Position numbers and translations under genes: made by a program. DNA of 64,000 nt from Tamarix chinensis (lineage: Eukaryota > Streptophyta > Magnoliopsida > Caryophyllales > Tamaricaceae): NCBI GenBank assembly GCA_030549775.1, contig CM060171.1, forward strand, positions 144,542,859 through 144,606,858, read 5' to 3'. Position 1 is the stretch's first letter, and the number at the start of each line of letters is the position of its first letter. Below are positions 23,254 through 34,009 of the stretch, piece by piece. Under the pieces are notes generated by a model, which saw only the letters and a program-made list of their open reading frames with translations, was not told where the DNA came from and searched no databases.

Positions 23254-23450
23254 TGTTGTAAATCTTAAAATATGTACATCCAAGGGAGAGTTTTTCAAAT
23301 ATCCTATTTATATATTGTGGACATATAATTTATGAATGTGTAGTGTATTAGATCTAAGATTTACTACTCCCATTATTTCCATTAATTGTAAAAACTTTTC
23401 CCATTATGGCCATAACCTCTCCTCCACCACCTTGCATATAAATATAGTAA
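23254..23450 (+). repeat. Right LTR of the copia element, truncated
   Basis: Starts TGTTGTAAATC after the polypurine tract region. It matches the first roughly 190 bp of the left LTR through CTCTCCTCCACCACCTTGCAT and then diverges. A target duplication cannot be recognised because the right end is lost. Confidence 0.65.
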
Positions 23451-24205
23451 AATAGCTAACAACGACAACTAACAACTACCTTCCCCAAACATATACATAA
23501 ACAATTTTATTTTTTCACTTATTTAGAATGCCTAGAACTTATGAAAATTAATTTCTATTTCAATATTTCTTTTATAATATCTTGTCTATTATATCAAAGA
23601 AAATTAGAAATATAATTATAACTCTAAACAAATGAAGATACCTATCTCATACAAACTATTTGTACTTTGTTTTCATTGAATTCCAAATAATAGAAACATA
23701 ACTGTTATATTTTAGAAATAGAAATGGATTTTCACTTCCAATTTCACTTCTAGTGGATTTGATTCCAAATATGTTATTTATTTTTCTTCCATCAATGACT
23801 TATGATTTCCTTCAAATTTTCAATGTTTTTGTAGAAAAATCATGTTTTAAATTAGTAAACTTTTTTCCTAATGTTTTCTTTCCTATTTGATTTTTCACAT
23901 TTTTAGTAAATTGTACATTATGTCCTTTTTCTTTCATTTTTTTATTTAGGTTCACAACATTTTTTTCATAATTTAGATAATTTTTTGAATACACACTACA
24001 AATATTAATGCAAAATTATTTGTATACTCACAAATATTAAAAAGAAAAAAATATTCCAGCCATAATTTACAACCCTCTAAAATTAAAATCGATAAATATA
24101 TCATAGTTGGAAAAAATTTAATAACTAAAACACTACCAATTTTTATATTTATACTGTTAATGTTTAATGATAAATTTATAATGCACCAAAAAAAAAGAGT
24201 ATATA
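23451..24205. other. AT-rich DNA, no gene recognised
   Basis: Homopolymer-rich sequence between the two copia elements; no coding or repeat structure seen. Confidence 0.6.
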
Positions 24206-25562
24206 ATGTTGACCTTACAGGTTAATCACCCTTATTTTGATGTCTAACTTGTTGACTTCGTGTGTTAGCTTAAATTCATATTTTAAATACACAAATCATG
24301 AAGGGATAAACAAATGTGTTTAATAAACCAAGGCTCAAGCTTCAAGGCATATGTTATAGTATTAGGTTTTATATACATATAACTTACATATTGAGCACAG
24401 TTTTTAATGATTTGATGTTTCTAATCCTATTTAAAAAAATCATTTTGAAAGTTTTTAAAATGATTTCATACATTGAAATATTTTCAATTATTTGCACAAA
24501 AGGGTGTCTAAGATTAATTCTATCTTAAGCCCTTTTGCATATGGGCTGAATTAAAAAGTTCACAATAAATTCTGTATACATTATTTTTGGATGAATAATA
24601 TCTTTTTAGAAAGATTAAGATGTATAGGTTAAAGACAAAAAAAAAAGGCTTCACTCAATTTTGAGATCTAATACAAATTGAATAATTTACTTTCCTAAAA
24701 AAATTATTTTAGCCTCAAATCCCACATTGACTAATTAGTCAAATCAATCAATTGGTCTATAAAAAAAATAAATTGGTTTGAATATCGAACAACTAGTTTA
24801 CTTTCCAAAAAAATATGGTTTGGACTCGACTTAAGCAGCATGACTAGTTTAAGCATTAGAGAGCTTTTTTGCCCGTTAGAGGATTTTTTTACAACAAATG
24901 GCTTTGGACAACTTGCTACAATTTATCTCATTTTTTTAGCACTATATATAATAGTTTTTGGACTTTAATGAAGGATTGATGAAACTAGCATGACTCTTCT
25001 AAAACCATCATTTTCACATCTTACCAAAAATCAAAGAGAGTTTTGATTGTACACTTTCATATCTAAATAAAACTTTTCTAGCACTCAATTTGTTCTTCAT
25101 ATGTAGCTAGATTGATATTTTAATTTTAATTTTAATACTTATCTTGTTTACCTCCCTCCCAATCAATTTTATGTTCTCATTTTTGTAGTTATGGGAAATC
25201 ATTTTTAAACACAATAGCACCCTTCAAAACTCATCATCAAAGAGATTGTGTATATCTAGCACTTCTTAGAGAGGTCATTAGGTTTGTAGACTCATAAACC
25301 TAAGATATGATAACTAGGATAAGGTGTAAATGAGTTCTAGAGATTTCATCAAGATTTTTAGTTTATAAAACTAGAACATTGATCATCATCAACATACGAT
25401 AAAAGAAAATTTCAAATCCAGGAAGGAGGATCTTTTTGTAATGAATTTAAAGGTGCAATAATACCCTTGAACCACTCTAAATCATTGTACAAATGTTTAG
25501 TTTGGTATTATTGTTTTTAGTACACTATTACCCACTCTAGAATATCTATACGGAATTTTGAT

Positions 25563-25574
25563 TGGTATCAAATT
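25563..25574 (+). other. Primer-binding site, tRNA-iMet type
   Basis: TGGTATCAAATT; the first eight bases match the complement of plant initiator tRNA 3' ends. It lies just upstream of the gag remnant, as expected. Confidence 0.65.
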
Positions 25575-25619
25575 TTGAGGCTTCATTGAATTGATTTGAC
25601 AATCAAAAGCTCAAAGGCC

Positions 25620-26407
25620 TAAAGGTATGGATAGCTAGGTGAAGATTTGATTCCTTCAAAGTCTCCATTGTTCATTTGGGGGCACTTTAGAATATGGAAA
25701 TTAGAATATTCTTAAGCAAAAAAAAATCAAGACTTATGTTTCATCCTTCAAGATAGTTTGACGAAGATTCAAAAATCCATCATCAATAGATTAATTGATA
25801 AGCCAGGTAAAAAAGAAGAAGATTTTGATAGGATTAGGATCACTCTAAATGAAAAAGTTATTGTAATACTTCATTGCGTCCTTAGAGAAGAAGTATTCAA
25901 TCAAATTCAAGAATTCACCACTACTAAATAATTTTTTGAGAAAGTGAATACCACTTATGGCGTTAAAGAGAAAGACAAAGTTCTTCATCCTTACTTCATC
26001 GCTATAAATAAGAAATTTTCATGTAAAATGGTGATATGACAAATTTCTCACCTAACTCTTAAATTAATTTACACGATAATGGTGGTTGTTGCTTAAATCA
26101 AATTGAGATTATGACTTATCAAAAATTTGAGTTAAATAAAATATTTTGTCACTTAATATTAAAGAATATAAATTTGAAGATTGAAAATGAAATATTTGCA
26201 TCTACGGTTAAAAGCTTGAAAATTTCATTAGATGTAAAAATTGAAATGGCTGAAAAGCATTATTTGACAAATTATGAAAATCTTAAAAACAACGCCCGTC
26301 AATACAAAATTATTTGGATTCTAAATAATTGTATTGTTATTGATAATTCATTGAGAGATAATACCTATGGACCCAAAAGGATATGGGTACAAAAATCATG
26401 TATTTGA
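25620..26407 (+). pseudogene. Copia gag (UBN2-type) remnant
   Basis: From about 25750 one frame reads K-S-I-I-N-R-L-I-D, then E-E-D-F-D-R-I-R-I-T-L-N, L-H-C-V-L-R-E-E-V-F-N-Q-I and F-F-E-K-V-N-T-T-Y-G-V. This is the core of copia Gag, which forms the particle around element RNA. A TAA interrupts it at about 25929. A further open frame (26111-26407) ends with Y-G-P-K-R-I-W-V-Q-K-S, the G-P-K-x-x-W-V-P-K motif found near the end of this Gag or just before the integrase. The downstream pol is absent. Confidence 0.65.
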
Positions 26408-26500
26408 CATTTTATTGTAGAGGTGAAGAGAAGCTTGAAGGATTAAATGAAAATCGCAACATCAAAGCCTCTTCAACGCCTTCATAAAAAAGGGGGAATG

Positions 26501-26540
26501 CATGTGAATTTTGCTAACTCCATGTGAATTTTGCTAACTC
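26501..26540 (+). repeat. Perfect 20-bp tandem duplication
   Basis: CATGTGAATTTTGCTAACTC occurs twice back to back, directly after the polypurine-like run. Confidence 0.97.
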
Positions 26541-28560
26541 CAAGTTAGCATTATCTCTTTTTGTATTATAATATGTTTGATGTGATATTTGACATGATTG
26601 GATGGCATATGTGCTTGCTTACAAGTCTTAGCAGAATTTGGCTTATGAAAAGTGATAATTATTCACTCTAAAAATATCATTGTTTGATGCGTGAAAATAA
26701 TGTTAAAATCATGTGTGCATGGATTGGATAAGTGTTTATTTGATTCTAAATTAGCTTACATGATTTGTGTTTAAAATGCTTAAATCAAATTTACAATACA
26801 TGTTTAAAATAATAAATTGATTGTCTTTCATGCTTGTAATTTGTGTTTATGACCTGAGGAGACCGATCAACAGATGGAAAAACCAACCGCTATGTTCCCA
26901 TGAAATTGGTCAATGGGTGATGAGCTTTACTTTTAAAAATTGGGTAAAAAATAATCAATTGGTTTTAGAAACTAATTAACTAGTTTGAAGAATAGCTAAC
27001 AGGTTTTTCAAATCGATTTCTTGGTTTGAGGAATAGTTGATGGGTATGTCATACCGATAAACCAATTTATCCAGGGTACCTAAAGCCTTTTTTACCTAAA
27101 AAATCATTAACATTTCTTTATGTTCCTTCTATTGGTTGTTTGAACCTGGAACATTTTTCTCTGCCCCTCTCAATTCCTATTTGATGTGGTTTTTATCAAA
27201 GTAACGGAAGCTTGGATCGAAATTTGTATGAGAAGCTTTCACCCACGATCTAATGCAAAAGAAACAAAGTAAATTGATGGATTATAGGTGAAGAAATTGA
27301 TGACACAAGTAGAAGGTGCTCGATAGATTTGTATGGCCTTCAAATATGTCAAGATTGAAGATAGGTTGAGGAAGGTTAAATCCCATATTTTCCTTGCTCA
27401 ATGTCGACCCAAAAGGAAGGATTAGACTTTAGCTAACTTTGCTCAAAGTTTGATAAAAAAAATTCTTATTCATTCATGCCATACAAGCTGCACACAAAGG
27501 TATATATAGGGGAAGGAAGAAGTCGGTGGTGAGCTAGCCTAAACCAGCCGATTATTCCCTCTTAATCTAGCCCATTAATCATGGTTGAATTAAGCCCATA
27601 TTAACCTTAATCCAAAGCATAACATCATTGGTTAAATGATACTAAGGATTAATATTACAAAGCTATACAATTGACTAAGATACATACATGAAATTATAGT
27701 AATACCCTAACTTACATAAACTACACTTAGGGTTAGGGTTTACAACAAGTTAATACAAATAATGAATATCATCACTTTATATTCTTGTTGTAATGTATCA
27801 TCCCATGTATGTCATAGTCTTGCATGCTTTGGAATACTTGTACACATCAAATTATATGAACATCTTCTTTTGCAAATATGTAACATACCTACAAGAATAA
27901 CTTGAATGTTTTTCAATGTCAAGCATATAAGAATTATCAAGAATATTTAACATGATAGGCTCCAACATTAAGAAAGCTAAATCATCTTCCTTACCTTGAG
28001 GATTAGTATGAACATGAAAATCATTATGTTCATTGGATGCTCCTGCATCACTATTCATTTATTCACCAAATCTTACAAACTTTAGCTTGATTTGAACGTT
28101 GGAACAATGAGAAGTTGCTCTCTCTGCTAATTCTAAGAAAGAAATTGAGTTGGTATATAAATAAACAATGGTTCATGCTCAAAACCTAAATTAATATTGT
28201 GAAAAATTAAATCATGATTCCGCTTAACTTGTTTGCTTAATTATGATCACTAATATTACCTAGTTGATTTCAAGTATAAATCAACAATTATTATCTGATT
28301 TCGCTCCATTCACTTGATTTTCTCTATCCATATGTATGTGTGGTATGAGGAACTGATTTTGATTTCTCTTACATTCTTGTGCTATCAATCCTAAATTAAT
28401 TTCCTTATTTAAATCTATCTCTCACAAAATATGAGATACCTTTCTTTTTCTCTTCATTTGTAAGTTGTGAATTTCAATCAAAACATTGTGATCTTAGTGT
28501 TATTTGTGATTTGTTCCTAATTGATATTTCTTGTGATTAATTAAATTATCTTGAGTTTAT
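26541..28560. other. Retroelement-derived DNA, no gene recognised
   Basis: About 26860-27060 holds loose copies of the CGATCAACTGGTTT-type motif. On the minus strand about 27535-27440 has a TATA-like CTATATATAC, then a pyrimidine/T-rich stretch with GAATGAATAAG. That layout is common in copia LTR promoters and suggests a minus-strand LTR remnant. A minus-strand open frame at 27852-28058 matches nothing I recognise. Confidence 0.4.
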
Positions 28561-28576
28561 TGATCTTCATTAACCA

Positions 28577-28710
28577 AAATGGAACCCAAAAGAACTATAA
28601 GACCTCCTATCATTCTCACCAGAATGTGAAGGACAAGGATTCATAGCCATGAACTCATGCCTCCTGTTCCACCTAAAAATACAGAGGAACTAAATCCTCA
28701 TGCACATTAT
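28577..28710 (+). pseudogene. Possible retroelement ORF start, cut by the LTR insertion
   Basis: An ATG at about 28579 opens M-E-P-K-R-T-I-R-P-P, then after a TGA an Arg/Pro-rich stretch with M-P-P-V-P-P. This resembles the beginning of a plant gypsy gag. The frame runs into the LTR at 28711. On the far side (32226 on) G-P-P-P-Q-N continues a proline-rich reading. Low confidence: the segment is short and has a stop. Confidence 0.3.
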
Positions 28711-29379
28711 TGTAACACCCCCATTTTTAGTACTTAAACTTTTTATTTTGTGGGAATGTTAATTACCAAAGATAATGTGTGTTACCACCACACCTAGCAT
28801 AAGTTCGATTCCCTCACCTTTCTTATACCAAGTGGTAAGGCTAAAACCAACCAAACCAAAACAAATAAGTGGAAATAAGAGAGCTTACATAAATAAAGGT
28901 TACAGATAAATATTTTCTGTACAGCAACGATAATCAAAATACAGCCAGGGACATAAGAGTCCAAAGGAAAACCAATACAATAAAAACTAGTACCCGTAGG
29001 TACAACACCGGTTTGCCCTAACTCTTAGACCCGAATGCCCATTCTGAGAATGGAACCTTTTCCCAAGGGCTCCACTTATCCTGGCCACTCTTATAAGCTT
29101 CATGCCACTCCATGACCTTCACACAGTCATCTACAAATGTAGCATCAGTACAAATTCCTCGTACTGAGTAAATTACAATACCTCACAAGAGGTAGTATAC
29201 CCACATTGCACATAATCACGCAATGATCCAAAATATCCTCAAACACAAGCACATACCATAACAATATATAATAAATCATGGATCAATATGTACATATAAT
29301 TATATTCCATTATATTATCATGCTCAACAATCAACATACTCAACCAAGTCACGTCATTTCAAGGTACACAATAACCATA

Positions 29380-29590
29380 TCAAAATCCATGGCCAAAGCC
29401 GACTAATCAAATCAATTCCAATTAACATAGTAGGGCACTGAGGCAACTACCGAATCATCAATCCAATATATACCAAAAACCGAGGTAGGGCACTAAGGCA
29501 ACTACCAAACCATCAATCCAATATATACCAAAAATGAGGTAAGGAACTAAGGCAACTACCGAACCCAACAATACATACTAAGGCCATCAA
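29380..29590 (-). repeat. Tandem repeat, about 3 units of 63 bp inside the LTR
   Basis: Units share AGGCAACTACCRAAYCATCA and ATCCAATATATACCAAAAA at about 29440, 29500 and 29560. They lie where other family members carry the CCACCGG...ATAATAGTGG repeats, so this LTR zone tends to expand tandemly. Confidence 0.7.
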
Positions 29591-31359
29591 CAAGTATTCC
29601 ATAATTATTGATATTATTCGAGGGGATACAATCAATCTAGAGACAGTGAGGTACACCCGGTCATATTGGTGCACGAAGGCAACACAATACCCATACTCTA
29701 GAAACCAAGAACACAACGGTACACTAGGTCATACTGGTGGTATTAGGCAACACAGTATCCTCCAACCTCATTCACCTAATCCTTAAGTATCAATACCCCC
29801 TATAAAGCACGTATCCTACAACCTCATTCACCTAATCCTTAAGTATCGATACCCCTTATAGAGCTCGTAGGTCACCTATAGAGTAGATAAGGGCCTTGCT
29901 GGAGCACAGAGGCACACCAGGGAACCAACTCAAATGAGGGATAACACCTCGTCTATAGGGTAGCTAACCCTAGAGAGAAACAATTCCCAAACTCGAGATC
30001 TTCCACTTTAAGTATTAGTATTTTATGAGGTGATCACAAACATTTCATGCCGTACAATCATTTTCATTTCCATACTTAACCATTTTCCATTATTTTCAAT
30101 TATTTTAATAAACCCTAAGGTCATCAGTCTATGTCAAAGTCAAATTCAACACTAAGGTTAAACTATAAAAAGTCTAAGGACATCCTATGTCCAGTTATTC
30201 ACATTAGGTGCATTAGGTTGAAAATGACCAAAATGCCCTCGAAGCCCTAATTTCATCATTTTTATCCAATTCTATACCAACAATTATTATTACAAGAAAA
30301 TTTTCATGAAAAGGATAAAAGATAATTATTCACAATATTTTAGCACGTAGGTAATTTTTACGATTTAACGATTGACTATATTTCCACTTTTCATGCATTT
30401 ATTGAGTTGCACCCTCAAAAACCCTAATCATGCGTTCTTCACATGTCACACGTTCCATGAAGCATGTGTATATATATATATTAAGCATAATATGAAATTT
30501 AATAAGGTAATTATCATCATGTGACATGGAGGGAAAAATCTCTAACCCTAGAACATGCGAATAACAATTATCGTATTCTAACCCTAATTGTGCGTATATG
30601 TTTTTATGCTTTTTATATCAACCCTAAATACCAAGCAATAATAATAATTGAGTATTCATCATGGAATTTAAACCCTCAATTGACAAGCATAAAACCCTAA
30701 AAATACCCTATACATGCATACGTAAGCCATACAATATATTAATCATGCATATACTTCACTTTTGATCATCGTGTGTACCATTTATGTAACATGTTATAAT
30801 TTTATTATGCATGTCATAATACTTGAAAAATATAATAACCTAGCATGATTATAGGTCTTAAAAAGTCCTAGCATACTCGCACATAAATTCAACCACCTTA
30901 AGAGTGACTGGATTTACCTAAACCCAAGTTTACACAAAAAGCGCCAAAAACCGTATTATCCGAGATCCTCAAATATTACCTAATAAATTAACGCTCAATC
31001 ACATACATATATTAGAATATAATATTATAAAATAATAATCCACAAATACTAAAATAGTTTAGGGCTACTAACTGGTCGAATAAGTAAGAGGAAAATAAAA
31101 AAATGTTAGCACCAAAGGAGGAAGGCTTTCGGCCGAGAAAGTGGAGGATGGTAATGGCGGAATTGGCAGGTGCTTGGGAGGGGATAACAGCATAAAATGG
31201 TGCAGAAAAAGGAGAAGAAAAGGTGCAGCACAAAGGGTCGAGGGAAGGAGCTTCAGTGGAAAATGGTGCAGCACAAGGGGAGCTTCGGCCAAAATGGCCG
31301 AAGGTGGGTGTGTTGGGCTTCGGTGGAGTTTGCTGCAGGTTAGGGAGGGGTTGCAGCAG

Positions 31360-31650
31360 CTCTTCCTGCAGCTAGCGGATAGGAACGACAGCTCTTACTG
31401 TAGAAAAGGTAGGGGTTGCAGCAAGGGAAGGTGCAGCAAGGAGAAGAGGTTTAGTGGAAGTTGTCGGTTGGTGATTTTGTGTGTAGTTTGGGGGTGGTTA
31501 CGGGAAATTTTTGTTGCAGCTTGGGGGTGTTTTGGCCAGTTTTGCTGCAGCCTGGAGGTGGGGAATGGAAGCTCTTGCTACACCAAAGCTAGGGGCTGTA
31601 ACAAGGGAATGTGCGGAAAGGAGAGGATGTTTGGTGGGAGTTTCCGATGG
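31360..31650. repeat. Direct duplication of about 113 bp, offset 178 bp
   Basis: 31360-31472 and 31537-31650 align along their length: AGCTCTT.CT, AGG.TAGGGG.TG.A.CAAGGGAA.GTGC, AAGGAGA.GA, and TT.GTGG. It creates the long Gly/Cys/Arg-rich open frame at 31141-31767, which I treat as a by-product of the G-rich strand of the LTR C/T zone. Confidence 0.65.
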
Positions 31651-32225
31651 GGTAACAATGGCGGAAAACAAGAACGACGATGGTTTTTTTTTTCTTGCGC
31701 GAGTGAGCTCGGGAGAAGGAGGGAGTGTGTGGGCTGTTTGGGAGGGTTAACACACAACACAAAATAGATAAAATGGAGAGGTTAAGAAGAGCATGGCGTG
31801 TAGGGAAAGGAGGAGCAAAACAAAGAGAGCAAAAGAAGGGGGAGGGAATCATGCATGGTAGGAGAGTAGCATGATGGATGGTTGTACCTAGGAGGAAGGG
31901 TAGGGTGAGTTTAGTAAATTTAGTATAGGGTATGGGTAAATTATTTAGGTAAATATTTAGGGTAAAATATTTGGATAAAAATTATTTGGTTACCGAAATA
32001 GGTTTATTTGACGAAATGGATACCAGTTATAATCCCAACCTAGGTTTAAATTTTAATACGCACCCTCCAACATATTTTAGCCTAATTAAATTTTATAACT
32101 AATAAGTCATAATAATATTACATATATTAAAAATATTTTTAATATCAAATATCCTTAAATAGTTATTACAACTAATACACATAATTATTGGTTATAATTA
32201 GGGTTTCTAAAAATAGGGTAGTACA

Positions 32226-33086
32226 TTATGGACCTCCTCCTCAAAATGTGATTAATCATATTACTTAAATTCTTTACCTCATTGAGGAATAAATCCTTAA
32301 CGACCACTTCTTTCCAAGTATGCCTAAATAATAAAAATGGCTTAGTGGCTTTAAAGGGAAAAAAATTCAACACACTATTTCCTTGAGGTGGATCTAGAGC
32401 TAATTTGATTGTCAAGGATTGTAATACCTTGGACACACTTCTAAATGAAAGACCCCTGCACTTCTTCATGAAATATTAGTTCACATGATTCCCATAAGAC
32501 AACACTCCAAGGCCAAGTTGGTCTATGCATCTTTACTGACCAAGATATCTGACCATGCTAGGGTACCATTTGAAAGGTTTATAGCTACATCAATACCACT
32601 TGATTAACATCGGATATAACTTGTTTGGATGCACCACATTAAAAAACATAGTGTATAAAATTGAGGATGATGGATGAATTGTAAAGAATGTTCAACCTGC
32701 TCGACCTTACATAGATAACACATATAGTTGGTGCAAATACAAATTAGAAAGAGACTTGTAATTAAGAGATTCATGTGATAGCCGCCATAGGTGGAATTCA
32801 TGATCCAGTCATTTGAAGGGTAAAGATTCTAGAAAACCATCAAGGGTTGATAGAGCATAGAATCTCATAGACATTGACTCAATAGTGATAGTAACCTAGG
32901 TCACCAGTTGAGGCACATACAATTGATGATATTGTTGTAGGTGACACTATGGAATAACATCCAATTGGTGAAGAGATTATATTGGGAGATATTTAGGTAG
33001 CTAATTTTACTCCAAAGGATTGACAATAACCTCCCATAGCTATAGGGACTTAGATTAAGCTTGATGGTGATGTAGTTGATTGATCT
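32226..33086 (-). pseudogene. Degenerate retroelement fragment, LINE RT-like reading
   Basis: On the minus strand 32469-32226 reads R-G-L-S-F-R-S-V-S-K-V-L-Q-S, then T-I-K-L-A and Q-G-N-S-V. This resembles the G-G-L-G-F-R...K-L-W-W-R...N-S-L-W segment after the polymerase core in plant L1 elements. A C-Y-L-C segment at about 32710 resembles the LINE C-terminal finger, but it lies on the wrong side for a collinear element. The plus strand offers a competing gag-like reading that continues from 28710. I cannot decide between them. Confidence 0.35.
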
Positions 33087-34009
33087 TGTAACACCCCAAA
33101 ATTTACTGTCGAAAATTTTATTTTAGCGAAAGTATAATAATAATATAATTAGGTGTTACTATCATACTCAACATAATTCTACATTACCATACTAGCCTTA
33201 CATTGAATAAGTGGAAAAAACTTAAAATTTGAACTGAAATAAATAGAGAATGAGAGAAATATTTTATAAATCATAGATAAGATTTTGGAAATTTACTCTA
33301 AGTACAATTAAAAAAAATACAACCAAAGGGGACCCAATGTAACTAAGAGTTTAAAAAGATATCCTAAAAAAAATAATAAGTAGAGAACATCAACTATACA
33401 TCCAAGCCCCAAAAACAAAATCACTCCTCCATATATTAAGCATCAAAGGTAGAGAAATCATCTAAGCTGTCCTTAATGACCTACACTATGTAGTGAGTAA
33501 AGGAAAAATATAGTTATAGCAATGTTATACAAAAGAAATAAGATTGCATGAAAAACTAATCATATGCATTGATTATACATGATAAGATGAAAGAAATGAA
33601 CTAAATATAGATCTCCATTATTAGGTATGATCATAATCCATTTTTTATGTGCATTGAGTTTAAAGACCCTACTATTTTTAATCCGGTGGAATGGATTAAA
33701 TCACCTCCTCCAGTAAAACACTCTAGAGACACTATTATTAAGTAAGTAGAATGGATTTAACACCTCCTAGAGAAACACACTCCTAAACACAATTATTAAA
33801 CCAATGGAACGATATGAAATACCTCCTAGGGTAAAATGTTCCTGAGTAACTATTTTCATCCAATGGAATAGACTCAATACCTTGGTCCTAAATCATGTGA
33901 TCTTTCAATTTAAGTAGCAGTGTATTACTAATTTAATAGCCTAAAATTTTATCTAATATTAATCATGATTAATTAATATCTTAACCTAATATGAATTCTA
34001 ATATCTTGG

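Larger units (their letters stand above)
19225..23450 (+). mobile_element. Ty1/copia retrotransposon, strongly decayed
   Basis: A left LTR (19225-19572) is followed at 19574 by TTATCAGCAC, a primer-site-like sequence seen after the LTR of many plant copia elements. The right side has a polypurine tract GAGGGGGGAAATGA (23147-23160). It is followed by the block TTTTGTCATTGTTTTTAATGA-like region (23160-23250), typical between polypurine tract and LTR in copia elements, and then a right LTR starting TGTTGTAAAT at 23254. The 3.5-kb interior has no open frame above about 75 codons and I recognise no intact domain. The LTRs have diverged strongly, so the insertion is old. Confidence 0.7.
24206..26540 (+). 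mobile_element. Second Ty1/copia element, 5' part only
   Basis: A probable left LTR begins TGTTGACCTTACAGGTTAAT near 24208. At 25563 lies TGGTATCAAATTTTGAGGC, close to the methionine-tRNA primer site used by most plant copia elements (TGGTATCAGAGC). A gag remnant follows to about 26407. No protease, integrase or reverse transcriptase is seen. Instead a polypurine-like AAAAAAGGGGGAATG occurs at 26485-26500, so most of pol appears deleted. The putative LTR holds diverged copies of the CGACTGGTT-type motif (about 24720-24800) also seen in the LTR at 43406. Confidence 0.6.
28711..32225 (-). mobile_element. Solo giant LTR, minus strand, about 3.5 kb, with target duplication
   Basis: On the plus strand it begins TGTAACACCCCCAT (28711) and ends GGGTAGTACA (32225), so its 5' end is at the right. 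Flanks are ATTAT (28706-28710) and ATTAT (32225-32229), sharing one base with the LTR end, consistent with a 5-bp target duplication. Read from the right: head, C/T-rich zone (31850-31060), an AT-rich middle, repeats of CAACTACC-type units (29430-29580) and an ACTCAGTACGAGGAATTTGT-like block (about 29165) equivalent to the family TTACTTAGTACATAG block. No internal retroviral genes are attached, so it is a solo LTR. Confidence 0.75.

Noticed and set aside
32604..32801. LINE C-terminal zinc finger on the minus strand
   Set aside because: A C-x2-C and His pair is present, but it lies on the wrong side of the RT-like segment and the spacing is unconvincing.
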